64,000 nucleotides of DNA, taken from assembly GCA_964523885.1 (NCBI GenBank), contig CAZFYX010000085.1:62001-126000 (forward strand), written 5' to 3'. Made by a program: the position numbers and the translations under genes. Below, in pieces: positions 25,708 to 34,277 of this stretch. Within the stretch, counting starts at the first letter, position 1, and every line of letters starts with the position of its first letter. The notes under the pieces are model-generated. The model saw nothing but the letters and a program-made list of their open reading frames with translations, was not told the DNA's origin and searched no databases. The DNA comes from SHXO01 sp964523885 (GTDB taxonomy: Bacteria > Pseudomonadota > Gammaproteobacteria > Burkholderiales > SHXO01).

Positions 25708-28002
25708 TCACACCTCGTAGAGCCGGGTGACGTCCAGCGCCGGCGGCAGGATCGCGCGCGCCAGCGAATCGAAGTGGCCCACGATCAGGCGGATCTTGTC
25801 GAGGATCATCTCCGCGTCCGCGATCTCCCGCTCCAGGCGCACTCCCGGCGCGGGACCCAGCGCGGGATCGTGCGCCACGCCGGATACCAGCCGGGCACCG
25901 GCCGAGATGCGCAGTCCGCCGACGTGCGTTGCGCCCGTGCGCGCGAGCTTGACCGGCTGGCCGACGTGGAAGCGCCGCCGGGCGAGGGCGAGGTCCGCCT
26001 CGCTGCTGTCGAGGGGAAGCTGGTGCGAGATGTCGACGTTGAGCCACTGGTAGACCGCCTGCGCCTCCTCGAGCACCAGGGCGCGCTTCCCGCCGCCAGC
26101 GTCGGGCCGCAGGACCATGAAGGTGAGGATCGTCTGCAGCGCGAACGGTTGCGGCCCCGCGCACAGCCGCGAGCGGTCGAAGCACGGGGTGGGTGCCAGC
26201 TCGGTGACCTCGCACGCGGTGATCGCCCGGCGCAGGCGCTCCACGAAGATGCGCAGCGTCTCCAGGCGCTGCGCCGGCGGCACGCTGAAGAAGGCCTCCA
26301 TCTCCCACAGCGCAGCTTCCCAGCGGAACAGCAGACCGACGTTGCGCCACTGCGGCAGCGTCTCGCGCTGTGCGCGCCAGTGCGCGGGCCAGTCCCAGGC
26401 GCTGCAGTACTCCGCCAGCCCGGCGGGCAGGCGCGGCAGCCCGGCCGCGCGCGCGGCCACCCGGGGCGGCACGATCAGCGCACCCGAAAACGGCGGCCCG
26501 GTGAAGAACTTGGATCCGGTCAGCAGCAGCATCCAGCCGCGCTCGAGATAGGCACGCACGTGCTCGGCACCCAGCCGCATCTGGCACGCGTCCACGACCA
26601 CGTCGAGGCGACCGGCGTGGCGCTGGACCAGGCGCTCGGCGCACTCGAGGGTCGGGGCTCCCAGCCCCGTCTTTGCGGCGTCGACCACATGCAGCAGTGC
26701 CCGCGCACCGCTCTCGACGGCCGCGTCCACCGCGCGCTCGACGCGCGCATCCACCTCGGCCGCCGCCAGCAGCTCGCCGCGCTCGTCGCGCACCGGCACC
26801 GTGACGACCTCGACGCGCTGGGCATCGAAGCCCTCGACCACGGCGCCGCTCTCGACCGCGCGACCGCTCGGCGCGACATCCGAGAAATGACGGCCGCCCG
26901 CCGCCGCCAGCACCCCGCTGCCGGTCTCGTCGGGTGCGACCACCACGTTGACGATGCGGCAGCTCGCGTCGGTGCAGGCGAGGTACAGCGCGTGGAGCTC
27001 CGCGTCGGTCCCCGACGAGGTCAGCACCACGTCGCCATGTGCGGCGGTCAGGCCCAGCACCGCGGCGAGCCGCTCGCGTAGCCGCTCCACCATGCCGGGA
27101 TAGGTGTGCTCGAGCGGCTGGCGTGACGCCGCGGCGAACAGCGCAGCGCGCTGCGCCTCGGCACGCTGATATGCGAGGTCGGAGATCGACGTCGCGGTCG
27201 AGGACGCGAACGTCACTGCCCAGGGACGCGGACGCGGGCAGCAGCCGTAGTTGTTCAGGCCGGTGCGGGGATTCAGGCGGGAGCGCGAATCGCCGCCGGA
27301 GGCGATCACGACCTCGGTCGGCGCTGCGAGCGCCGCCATGTCCTGCAGCCACCGCTCGGCCTCGGCACGGCCCTGCTGCGCGGCGTCCGGCCGCAGTGTC
27401 TCGCCCTGCAGGGCGAGGAGCTGGCCCAGGACGTCGGTGAGCGGGCTGCGCACGTCGAGGCGACCGGGCAGCTCCGGCACCCGGGCGCACTGCTCGAACG
27501 CGCGGCACAGCCAGTGCGGCAGGTGCGGGCGCGCGAGCTCCTGCTCGAGGAAGATGAGCGAGTCGAAGTATACGGATGCGGTGCGGCATGCGAGCGCTCC
27601 CGCGGCCGCGCGATGCCACTGGCTGCGCCGGGAGAGGTCGAGCTCCCGATGGAGGAGTGCGAGCTCGAGGGCGTGGCGCAGGTGCAGCGCACACAGCGCC
27701 GGATTGGCGAGCGAGCGTGGGTTGAGCACCACTTCATGGCCGCTGCGCACGCGCAACGGCATGGTCATCCGTGCATCCACCGCGAACGACACCTGCGAGG
27801 AGAGCGGGCGGATCTCGGGGCGCCGGCAGGTCGCCTCGATCAACGCGCCGCAGTCCGCGGGGACTCCGCGCGCGAGACGGCCGGGCGCCGCGAGCTCGAA
27901 CGCGTGACGCCGCAGCAGGTGCGGCCGCGCGTCCGGGTGCGCGAGCAGGATGACCTCGTCCAGCCGGTCCTGGGGTGCGTGCAGGGACTCAGGTGCGGTC
28001 AA
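25708..28002 (-). CDS. Large PLP-dependent class V aminotransferase-fold enzyme with unassigned N-terminal domain
   Basis: A 764-residue protein. Residues about 230-600 look like a fold-type I PLP enzyme: SSGTDAELHALYLA (329-342, phosphate cup), VVVDACQMRLGAE with Asp471, and GSKFFTGPPFSGAL with the likely Schiff-base Lys498. Residues 1-225 are not recognised. They are followed by a Pro/Cys/Asn stretch SRLNPRTGLNNYGCCPRPRP (241-260), and a C-terminal 150-residue part is also unassigned. Desulfurase and kynureninase relatives are usually 380-450 residues, so this is nearly twice the usual size. Its start overlaps the end of the S1P-lyase-like gene by 14 bases. The reaction is unknown. Confidence 0.7.
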   Translation of the reverse strand: MTAPESLHAPQDRLDEVILLAHPDARPHLLRRHAFELAAPGRLARGVPADCGALIEATCRRPEIRPLSSQVSFAVDARMTMPLRVRSGHEVVLNPRSLANPALCALHLRHALELALLHRELDLSRRSQWHRAAAGALACRTASVYFDSLIFLEQELARPHLPHWLCRAFEQCARVPELPGRLDVRSPLTDVLGQLLALQGETLRPDAAQQGRAEAERWLQDMAALAAPTEVVIASGGDSRSRLNPRTGLNNYGCCPRPRPWAVTFASSTATSISDLAYQRAEAQRAALFAAASRQPLEHTYPGMVERLRERLAAVLGLTAAHGDVVLTSSGTDAELHALYLACTDASCRIVNVVVAPDETGSGVLAAAGGRHFSDVAPSGRAVESGAVVEGFDAQRVEVVTVPVRDERGELLAAAEVDARVERAVDAAVESGARALLHVVDAAKTGLGAPTLECAERLVQRHAGRLDVVVDACQMRLGAEHVRAYLERGWMLLLTGSKFFTGPPFSGALIVPPRVAARAAGLPRLPAGLAEYCSAWDWPAHWRAQRETLPQWRNVGLLFRWEAALWEMEAFFSVPPAQRLETLRIFVERLRRAITACEVTELAPTPCFDRSRLCAGPQPFALQTILTFMVLRPDAGGGKRALVLEEAQAVYQWLNVDISHQLPLDSSEADLALARRRFHVGQPVKLARTGATHVGGLRISAGARLVSGVAHDPALGPAPGVRLEREIADAEMILDKIRLIVGHFDSLARAILPPALDVTRLYEV

Positions 28003-29317
28003 GGGCAGCTTCCATTCCCTGGATGACCGACTGGTGCGGGTCGCCCCCCTCGGCCGTCGAGGTCACTCCGTATAGGGTGGCTCGCCGGGCCGGATTCGCC
28101 GCTGCGCGCACGCCAGGCTCGGCGAGTGTCTGAGCGAGATCGGCGAGGAAGGGATCGACCGCGTCGCGGTGATTCGGGGTCACCACCAGGTGGATGCTCG
28201 GCGGCGCGTTCTGCCGATCCACGTGCCAGCCGTGCGCCGCGAGCCGGTCGGCGACCGCGAAGATGTCGCGGTCATCGGCCGTGAAGGCGAACACGCTCAT
28301 GTCCGGTGCGCCGACGACACGCAGGCCGGGCAGGCTCGCGATGCCCAGCTGCAGACGGCGCGTCAGCGCCATGCTCTCGTGGGCGAGACGCCGGTAGCCA
28401 TCGGCACCCAGCCGCATCATCGCGGCCCATGCCGCGGCGATGACCCCGCCGGAGCGCGTCCCGAGCAGCCCGGGCGAGCCGAACAGTCCGCCCGGCCAGC
28501 CGGTGCTCACGAAGAACTGCCCGCGGCGCAACGCGGCGGACCGGTACAGCACCGCCGAGGCCCCCTTGAGCGCGTAGCCGTACTTGTGCAGATCGGCGGA
28601 GATCGACGTCACGCCCCGCGCAGAGAAGTCGAACCGCGGCAGTGCCGGGTCCAGCTCGCGCAGGAAGGGCAGCACCAGCGCCCCGACGCACGCGTCGACG
28701 TGCAGGCCGGTGCCGTGCTGCGCGGCAAGCGCACCGAGCGCCTCCACCGGGTCGATCACGCCGAACGGAAAGCATGGCGCCGAAGCGACGAGCAGGATCG
28801 TGCGCGGGCCGATCGCGCGGGCGGTGGCTGCCACATCGGCGCGGAAGTCCGCCGCCACCGGCACGACCACCGGCACGACGTCGAAATACTGTCCCGCCTT
28901 GAGAAACGCCGGGTGTGCGGTGTCGGGCAGCACCATCTCGAGCGGACCGCTGCGCCCCTGTGCCCGCGCGTGGTCGCGATAGGCCTTGACCGCCAGCAGG
29001 ATGCTCTCGGTACCGCCAGAAGTCATCGCACCGGCCACCCCATCGTCGCCCTGCAGCAGGCCACGCAGCATCGCCACCACCTCGCGCTGGAACCGCGCGA
29101 GGCTCGGGAAGGCCGCGGGACTCAGTCCGTTCTCGGAGGCGTAGGCGCGGAATACCTCGCAGAGGAAGTCGGTGTGCTCGGGACCGGCGTAGTAGACCAG
29201 GCTCCAGATGCGGCCGCGGCGCCAGTCCGCGTCGTGCGCGCGGGCGGACTCAAGCAGTTCGCGGATCTGCGCTTCCGCCAGGCCGTGGTCGGGCAATCGC
29301 CCATAGTTGTTCGTCAT
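27989..29317 (-). CDS. PLP-dependent lyase/decarboxylase, sphingosine-1-phosphate-lyase-like
   Basis: A 442-residue group II decarboxylase-fold enzyme. TSGGTESILLAVKAYRDHA (99-117), HVDACVGALVLPFLREL and ADLHKYGYALKGASAVLYRS with Schiff-base Lys245 are the pattern of sphingosine-1-phosphate lyase relatives rather than of glutamate decarboxylase. Bacteria with this fold cleave phosphorylated long-chain bases or decarboxylate amino acids, and sequence alone does not decide which. ATG at 29317 (MTNNYGRLPDHG) was chosen because the upstream extension is low-complexity Arg/Pro. It heads the three-gene minus operon, divergent from the acyl-CoA ligase gene. Confidence 0.8.
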   Translation of the reverse strand: MTNNYGRLPDHGLAEAQIRELLESARAHDADWRRGRIWSLVYYAGPEHTDFLCEVFRAYASENGLSPAAFPSLARFQREVVAMLRGLLQGDDGVAGAMTSGGTESILLAVKAYRDHARAQGRSGPLEMVLPDTAHPAFLKAGQYFDVVPVVVPVAADFRADVAATARAIGPRTILLVASAPCFPFGVIDPVEALGALAAQHGTGLHVDACVGALVLPFLRELDPALPRFDFSARGVTSISADLHKYGYALKGASAVLYRSAALRRGQFFVSTGWPGGLFGSPGLLGTRSGGVIAAAWAAMMRLGADGYRRLAHESMALTRRLQLGIASLPGLRVVGAPDMSVFAFTADDRDIFAVADRLAAHGWHVDRQNAPPSIHLVVTPNHRDAVDPFLADLAQTLAEPGVRAAANPARRATLYGVTSTAEGGDPHQSVIQGMEAALDRT

Positions 29318-29511
29318 GTTCGGGTCGGGACCGTCGCTTGCCAACGAGCACTGCCCGCGCGCCGGGGCGCGCTGCGCGTACTGCATGTTTCGCTGCCTCG
29401 TGCCGGGACACGATCGAGGGACCGAAGCCGGCAGCAAGGCATGTTCCCAACGGCGCTCCGGCGCCGGCCGCCCGCCAACTCGAACTCGAACCGCTAGGTG
29501 ATTTCGCCGCC

Positions 29512-31104
29512 ATGACCACGACTCTTCTGCACGAGCTGATCCATGACTCGGCGCAGCGACACCCCACCGCCCCCGCCCTCTCGCATGGAGAAGTGCGCCT
29601 CGACTACGCCGCGTTGCACGCGCTGGTTGAAAGATTTGCGTGCGCCCTGCTGCAGCTGGAGGTGCAGCGAGCAGAGCGCATCGCCATCTATCTGGAGAAG
29701 TCCTGCGAGATGGTGGTCGGCTGTTTCGGCGCCAGCTGTGCGGGTGCGGTGTTCGTGCCGCTCAATCCGCTGCTCAAGCCCGAGCAGGTGGCGCACATCC
29801 TGCGCGATTGCGGCGCGCGCGTGCTGGTCACCTCGTCCGAGCGCCTGGGCCTGATCGAGCGCGCGCTACCCGAGGCGCCGGACCTGCGCGACGTGGTCGT
29901 CGTCGGCGCGGCGCGGCTGCCGGAGCTGGTGCGCGGCCCGCGAGTCCACGCCTGGTCCGCGCTGCTCGACGCGCCGGCCGCCATCCCGCATCGGGTGATC
30001 GACGCCGACATGGCGGCCATCCTCTATACCTCCGGCTCCACCGGCCGGCCGAAGGGCGTCGTGCTCTCCCATCGGAACATGGTGGCAGGCGCGAAGAGCG
30101 TCGCCGGCTACCTCGAGAACGACCGCCACGACGCGCTGCTCGCAGCTTTGCCGCTGTCCTTCGACGCCGGCTTCAGCCAGTTGACCACTGCCTTCCACGC
30201 CGGCGCGCGGGCCGTGCTCATCAACTACCTGCTCCCTCGCGACGTGCTCAACGCAGTGCTGAAGGAGCGCATCACCGGCCTCACCGCGGTGCCGCCGCTG
30301 TGGATCCAACTCGCCCGCCTGGAATGGCCCGGGCAGGTCGACGGGCACCTGCGCTACATCGCGAACACCGGCGGGCGCATGCCGCTGGAGACGCTGCGCG
30401 CGTTGCGCGCGCAGCTCCCGCGCACGCGTGCGTTCCTCATGTACGGATTGACCGAGGCGTTCCGCGCGACCTACCTGCCACCGGAGGAGGTGGACCGACG
30501 CCCCGATTCCATCGGCAAGGCCATCCCGGGCGCCGAGGTGCTGGTGCTGCGTGAGGACGGCACACTGTGCGCACCGAACGAGCCCGGCGAGCTGGTCCAG
30601 CGCGGTGCGCTGGTGGCCCTGGGCTACTGGAACGATCCGCAGAAGACCGCCGAACGCTTCCGGCCGCTGCCGGGCCGCGACCCCGGCCTGGTGCTGCCGG
30701 AGCTGGCCGTGTTCTCGGGCGACACCGTGCGGCGCGACGAGGACGGCTTTCTCTACTTCATCGGCCGGCGCGACGAGATGATCAAGACCTCCGGCTATCG
30801 GGTCAGCCCCACCGAGGTGGAGGAGGTGCTCTACAGCACGCAGCTGGTGGGCGAGGCGGCCGCATTCGGGGTCGAGCATCCGGTGCTGGGCCAGGCAATC
30901 GTTGCCGTGGTGACGCCTTGCGACGCCGCCCCCCTAGACCGCGAGCGCCTGGCTGCGGAGTGCCGCAGCCGGCTGCCCACGTACATGGTCCCGGCACACC
31001 TGGAGGTCCGCAGCGGGCCGCTGCCCCGCAACCCCAACGGCAAGATCGACCGCAAGCTGCTGGCTGCCGAGTACGAGGGGCTGTTCCGGACGTCGGCCGC
31101 ATGA
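29512..31104 (+). CDS. AMP-forming acyl-CoA ligase, exosortase A system-associated (TIGR03098-like)
   Basis: A 530-residue ANL-superfamily enzyme: ILYTSGSTGRPKGVVLSHRN (ATP loop), MYGLTEAFRATYLPPEEVD, the hinge region FIGRRDEMIKTSGYRVSPTEVEEVL, and the C-terminal lysine motif NPNGKIDRKLL. It should activate a carboxylic acid as acyl-AMP and load it onto CoA or, more likely here, the acyl carrier protein encoded at 15210. It overlaps the PLP decarboxylase gene as ATGA, so the two are coupled. This pairing is the hallmark of exosortase-A-type exopolysaccharide loci; the acid is not known. Confidence 0.9.
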   Translation: MTTTLLHELIHDSAQRHPTAPALSHGEVRLDYAALHALVERFACALLQLEVQRAERIAIYLEKSCEMVVGCFGASCAGAVFVPLNPLLKPEQVAHILRDCGARVLVTSSERLGLIERALPEAPDLRDVVVVGAARLPELVRGPRVHAWSALLDAPAAIPHRVIDADMAAILYTSGSTGRPKGVVLSHRNMVAGAKSVAGYLENDRHDALLAALPLSFDAGFSQLTTAFHAGARAVLINYLLPRDVLNAVLKERITGLTAVPPLWIQLARLEWPGQVDGHLRYIANTGGRMPLETLRALRAQLPRTRAFLMYGLTEAFRATYLPPEEVDRRPDSIGKAIPGAEVLVLREDGTLCAPNEPGELVQRGALVALGYWNDPQKTAERFRPLPGRDPGLVLPELAVFSGDTVRRDEDGFLYFIGRRDEMIKTSGYRVSPTEVEEVLYSTQLVGEAAAFGVEHPVLGQAIVAVVTPCDAAPLDRERLAAECRSRLPTYMVPAHLEVRSGPLPRNPNGKIDRKLLAAEYEGLFRTSAA

Positions 31105-32336
31105 ACGCCCCGCTTCCGCAACACGGCCTGCCACTGCCGTTCGCAGTCGAGGACGACTGCCTGGTGGTGGGCGGGATGTCGCTGCCGACGCTCGCCGCAC
31201 GCATCGGCAGCACGCCGTTCTATGCGTACGACCGCGGCCTGATCGCGCAGCGCGTCGCACTGTTGCGACGCCATCTGCCGGAGGAAGTCGAGCTGCATTA
31301 CGCGATCAAGGCCAACCCGATGCCGGCGCTGGTGTCGTGGATGGCCGGTCATGTCGACGGGCTTGACGTCGCTTCGGGGCGCGAGCTGCGGGCAGCGCTC
31401 GACGGTGGCATGGCTCCAGCCTCGATCAGCTTCGCAGGTCCGGGAAAGTCCGAAGCCGAGCTCGCGCAGGCCGTCGCGGCGGACATCCTGCTCAATGTCG
31501 AGTCCTTTCGCGAGGTCCGGATACTGGGCCGGCTCGTGCGCGAAACCGGCCGCATCGCACGCGTCGCAGTGCGCGTGAACCCCGACTTCGAGCTCAAGTC
31601 CTCGGGCATGAAGATGGGCGGCGGCCCGCGCCCGTTCGGCGTCGATGCGGAACAGGTACCCGGGCTGATGGAGGAGATCGGCGCGCTCGGCCTCGCCTTC
31701 GAGGGCCTGCACATCTACAGCGGATCGCAGAACCTGCGCGCAGCGGCGATCATCGAGGCGCAGCAGCACAGCCTCGAGCTCGCCGTGCGCATGGCCGCCT
31801 ACGCCCCGACGCCCGTGCACAGCCTCAACCTCGGCGGCGGCTTCGGCATCCCCTACTTTCCCGGCGAACGGCCGCTCGATCTCGGCGCGGTCGGCGAGCA
31901 CATGCACCGGCTGGTCGAGCACGCCGCACGCGCCCTGCCGCAGGCGCGGCTGGCGATCGAGCTGGGACGCTACCTCGTCGGTGAGGCCGGGGTCTACGTC
32001 TGCCGGGTCATCGACCGCAAGATCTCGCGCGGGCAGGTCTTCCTCGTGACCGATGGCGGGCTGCATCATCACCTGGCCGCCTCCGGAAACTTCGGGCAGG
32101 TGCTGCGCAAGAACTATCCCGTGGTCATCGGCAATCGCGTCGTCGGGCAGACGCGCGAGACGGCGTCGGTGGTGGGACCCCTGTGCACGCCGCTGGATGT
32201 GCTGGCCGAACGCATGGAGCTGGCGGTCGCCGAGCCCGGCGACCTGGTCGCCGTGCTGCAGTCTGGCGCCTATGGATTCAGCGCCAGTCCGCTGGCCTTT
32301 CTCGGCCATCCGCCTCCGGTGGAGGCACTGGTCTAG
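31101..32336 (+). CDS. PLP-dependent decarboxylase, exosortase A system-associated (TIGR03099-like)
   Basis: A 411-residue fold-type III (alanine-racemase-like barrel) decarboxylase related to diaminopimelate and ornithine decarboxylases. HYAIKANPMPALV carries the Schiff-base Lys70, NLGGGFGIPYF is the phosphate-binding glycine loop, and ELGRYLVGEAGVYVCRV and SGAYGFSASPLAF complete the pattern. It probably releases CO2 from an amino acid, either free or held by the carrier protein. The ATG overlaps the ligase stop. It closes the transcript before the 556-base gap upstream of the core module. Confidence 0.9.
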   Translation: MNAPLPQHGLPLPFAVEDDCLVVGGMSLPTLAARIGSTPFYAYDRGLIAQRVALLRRHLPEEVELHYAIKANPMPALVSWMAGHVDGLDVASGRELRAALDGGMAPASISFAGPGKSEAELAQAVAADILLNVESFREVRILGRLVRETGRIARVAVRVNPDFELKSSGMKMGGGPRPFGVDAEQVPGLMEEIGALGLAFEGLHIYSGSQNLRAAAIIEAQQHSLELAVRMAAYAPTPVHSLNLGGGFGIPYFPGERPLDLGAVGEHMHRLVEHAARALPQARLAIELGRYLVGEAGVYVCRVIDRKISRGQVFLVTDGGLHHHLAASGNFGQVLRKNYPVVIGNRVVGQTRETASVVGPLCTPLDVLAERMELAVAEPGDLVAVLQSGAYGFSASPLAFLGHPPPVEALV

Positions 32337-32892
32337 CGCGCGCAGCGGCGCTGCCTGCGACCGACGGCGACAGGCCTTCCACCACCCGGCCGTGTCGAAT
32401 TCCTTGACACTGTCCTGATATCCAGTACGCATCTCGCCGGACTTTCCCGGCGCCGTCCCGCACGCCGCTTGCTGTCTACCCGCGCCTTCGCGCATCGGCA
32501 ACCTGCACACCGCGGGATTCCACGATGCGCGCGCGCACCGACCGAGAAGCAGCAGATGAACGAACACCGACAAGGACCTCCGGCCGGCCTCCGCGTATGC
32601 GATACCCGGCAACGCATCCGCCCGCCGCAAGCGTCGTCGACGCTTACAGCGTGGCGTGCTCCTGTCGGGCCGCTGCGCCTCACCCCCGGGTTGCTTCCCA
32701 ACATGTTGCGTTTTTGCATGCGCGCGTAGGAATTACTGCTGCGAGGCCGCGATGTCGGACTGAGACACCAGGGCAAGTGTGAGGCGCTGATCGGCATGCG
32801 CGCGCACCGTCGCTTCGACGGCTGACGACGGCGCGCAGGGCGGATTGGGAACGACGACAGACAAGATCGGATGGGCTAGGGGAGGCAGGCTG
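32337..32892 (+). other. Long leader/intergenic region upstream of the core exopolysaccharide operon
   Basis: No gene is supported in these 556 bases. A TTGACA box (32404-32409) has only a poor -10 partner downstream. A perfect 10-base palindrome CAACATGTTG (32699-32708) is followed by an AT-richer TTGCGTTTTTGC stretch, the best candidate for an operator or promoter of the sugar transferase gene. I looked for a -24/-12 (sigma-54) element because PrsR is a sigma-54 activator, and found none that keeps both the GG and GC pairs with consensus flanks. The long untranslated leader could hold RNA structure. Confidence 0.4.
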
Positions 32893-34272
32893 ATGGTCAC
32901 GCCAATCAATGGCAGGTTCGCGTTTCTTGCCCTCGCGGAGCTGCTGCTCGTCGGCTCGGTGTTCTCGCTCGCCTTCCTGCTGGTGGTGGCGGGCAGCGGT
33001 CACGCGTGGCAGCACATCCCCTCGGCGGTCATGGCGCACGTGACCTTCGCGCTGAGCCTGATGCTGCCCGCCAGCGTGCTCGGGCTGCACCGGGTCCGGC
33101 GCGGCGAGCAGGTGTGGCCGCTGATCGGCAAGCTGGTGGCAAGCATGGGGCTGGGCGCGCTGCTGAGCTACGCTGCATTCGCGCTGCTGCCGTCGATCAG
33201 CGCCTACCGCGCGTCGATTCCCGACGCCATCCTGGTGGGCGCGATCGGCCTGGTCGGCGTGCGCATGCTCCTGTCCTCCGGTGCGCAGATCGACGCGTTC
33301 TCGCACCGGATCCTGGTCCTGGGCACGGGGACGGAGGCGCAGGCCGTCGACCAGGCCCTGGCCGGCCCCGCCACCCACGGCGTCTGCGTCGTCGGCTTCT
33401 ACCCGACCGACCCGCTCAGCCCGCCGAGTGTCGCGCGCGAGCGTGTCATCGAGGCCGAGCCGCTCGCCATCGTCATCAAGCGGCTGCGCATCCACGAGAT
33501 CGTGGTCGCGGTGCGCGACCAGCGCGGCGGCCGGGTGCCGATGACCGATCTGCTCGCCTGCCGACTGCAGGGCGTGCCGGTCACCGACCTGCCCGCCGTG
33601 TTCGAGCGCGTGACCGGCGCCGTCCACCTGGAATCGCTCAAGGCCAGCTTCCTCATCTACGGCCGGGGCTTCCAGCAGCACTGGTCGCGGCGGCTGGTCA
33701 AGCGCGCGTTCGACCTGCTGGCAGCCACCAGCCTGCTGCTGCTCGCAGCGCCGATCATGCTCGTGGCCGCGCTGTGCATCTGGCTCGAGTCCGGCCGCCC
33801 GATCGTCTTCCGGCAGGAGCGCACTGGCGTCAACGGTCGCCCGTTCCAGCTGCTGAAGTTTCGCAGCATGCGCCCGGATGCGGAGAAGGACGGCGTACCG
33901 CGCTGGGCGGCCACCGGGGATCCGCGGGTGACCCGCTTCGGCCGCTTCATGCGCCGCTGCCGCATCGACGAGCTGCCGCAGATCTTCAACATCCTGAAGG
34001 GGGAGATGAGCTTCGTCGGTCCGCGGCCCGAGCGTCCCTTCTTCGTCTCGCAGCTGGCGCAGCAGGTCGCCTTCTATGGCGTGCGCCACGCGGTCAAGCC
34101 CGGTCTGACCGGCTGGGCGCAGGTGCGCTACAGCTACGGCGCCTCGGTCGAGGACGCGGTGCGCAAGCTCGAGTACGACCTCTACTACGTCAAGAACCAC
34201 TCGCTGCTGCTCGATCTCGTCATCCTGTTGAAGACGGTGCGCGTGGTCCTGCTCGGCGAAGGCGCCCGCTAG
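32893..34272 (+). CDS. XrtA/PEP-CTERM system sugar transferase initiating repeat unit (TIGR03013-like, EpsB-type)
   Basis: A 459-residue membrane protein with about four N-terminal helices, a Rossmann-like middle with HRILVLGTGTEA, and a C-terminal bacterial sugar transferase domain (KRAFDLLAATSLLLLAAP, PIVFRQERTGVNGRPFQLLKFRSM, FGRFMRRCRIDELPQIFNILKGEMSFVGPRPERP). It transfers the first sugar phosphate to undecaprenyl phosphate. ATG at 32893 follows GGGGAGGCAGGCTG; an upstream TTG at 32845 is less likely. It leads a tight run with prsK, prsR and prsT, the conserved core order in exosortase-A loci. Confidence 0.9.
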   Translation: MVTPINGRFAFLALAELLLVGSVFSLAFLLVVAGSGHAWQHIPSAVMAHVTFALSLMLPASVLGLHRVRRGEQVWPLIGKLVASMGLGALLSYAAFALLPSISAYRASIPDAILVGAIGLVGVRMLLSSGAQIDAFSHRILVLGTGTEAQAVDQALAGPATHGVCVVGFYPTDPLSPPSVARERVIEAEPLAIVIKRLRIHEIVVAVRDQRGGRVPMTDLLACRLQGVPVTDLPAVFERVTGAVHLESLKASFLIYGRGFQQHWSRRLVKRAFDLLAATSLLLLAAPIMLVAALCIWLESGRPIVFRQERTGVNGRPFQLLKFRSMRPDAEKDGVPRWAATGDPRVTRFGRFMRRCRIDELPQIFNILKGEMSFVGPRPERPFFVSQLAQQVAFYGVRHAVKPGLTGWAQVRYSYGASVEDAVRKLEYDLYYVKNHSLLLDLVILLKTVRVVLLGEGAR

Positions 34273-34277
34273 CCGGC

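Noticed and set aside
32321..32340. AGGCAC-N5-CTAGC as a -24/-12 promoter for the core operon
   Set aside because: The GG-N10-GC spacing is right, but the -12 half is TAGCG, it overlaps the stop of the preceding gene and it is 550 bases from the next start.
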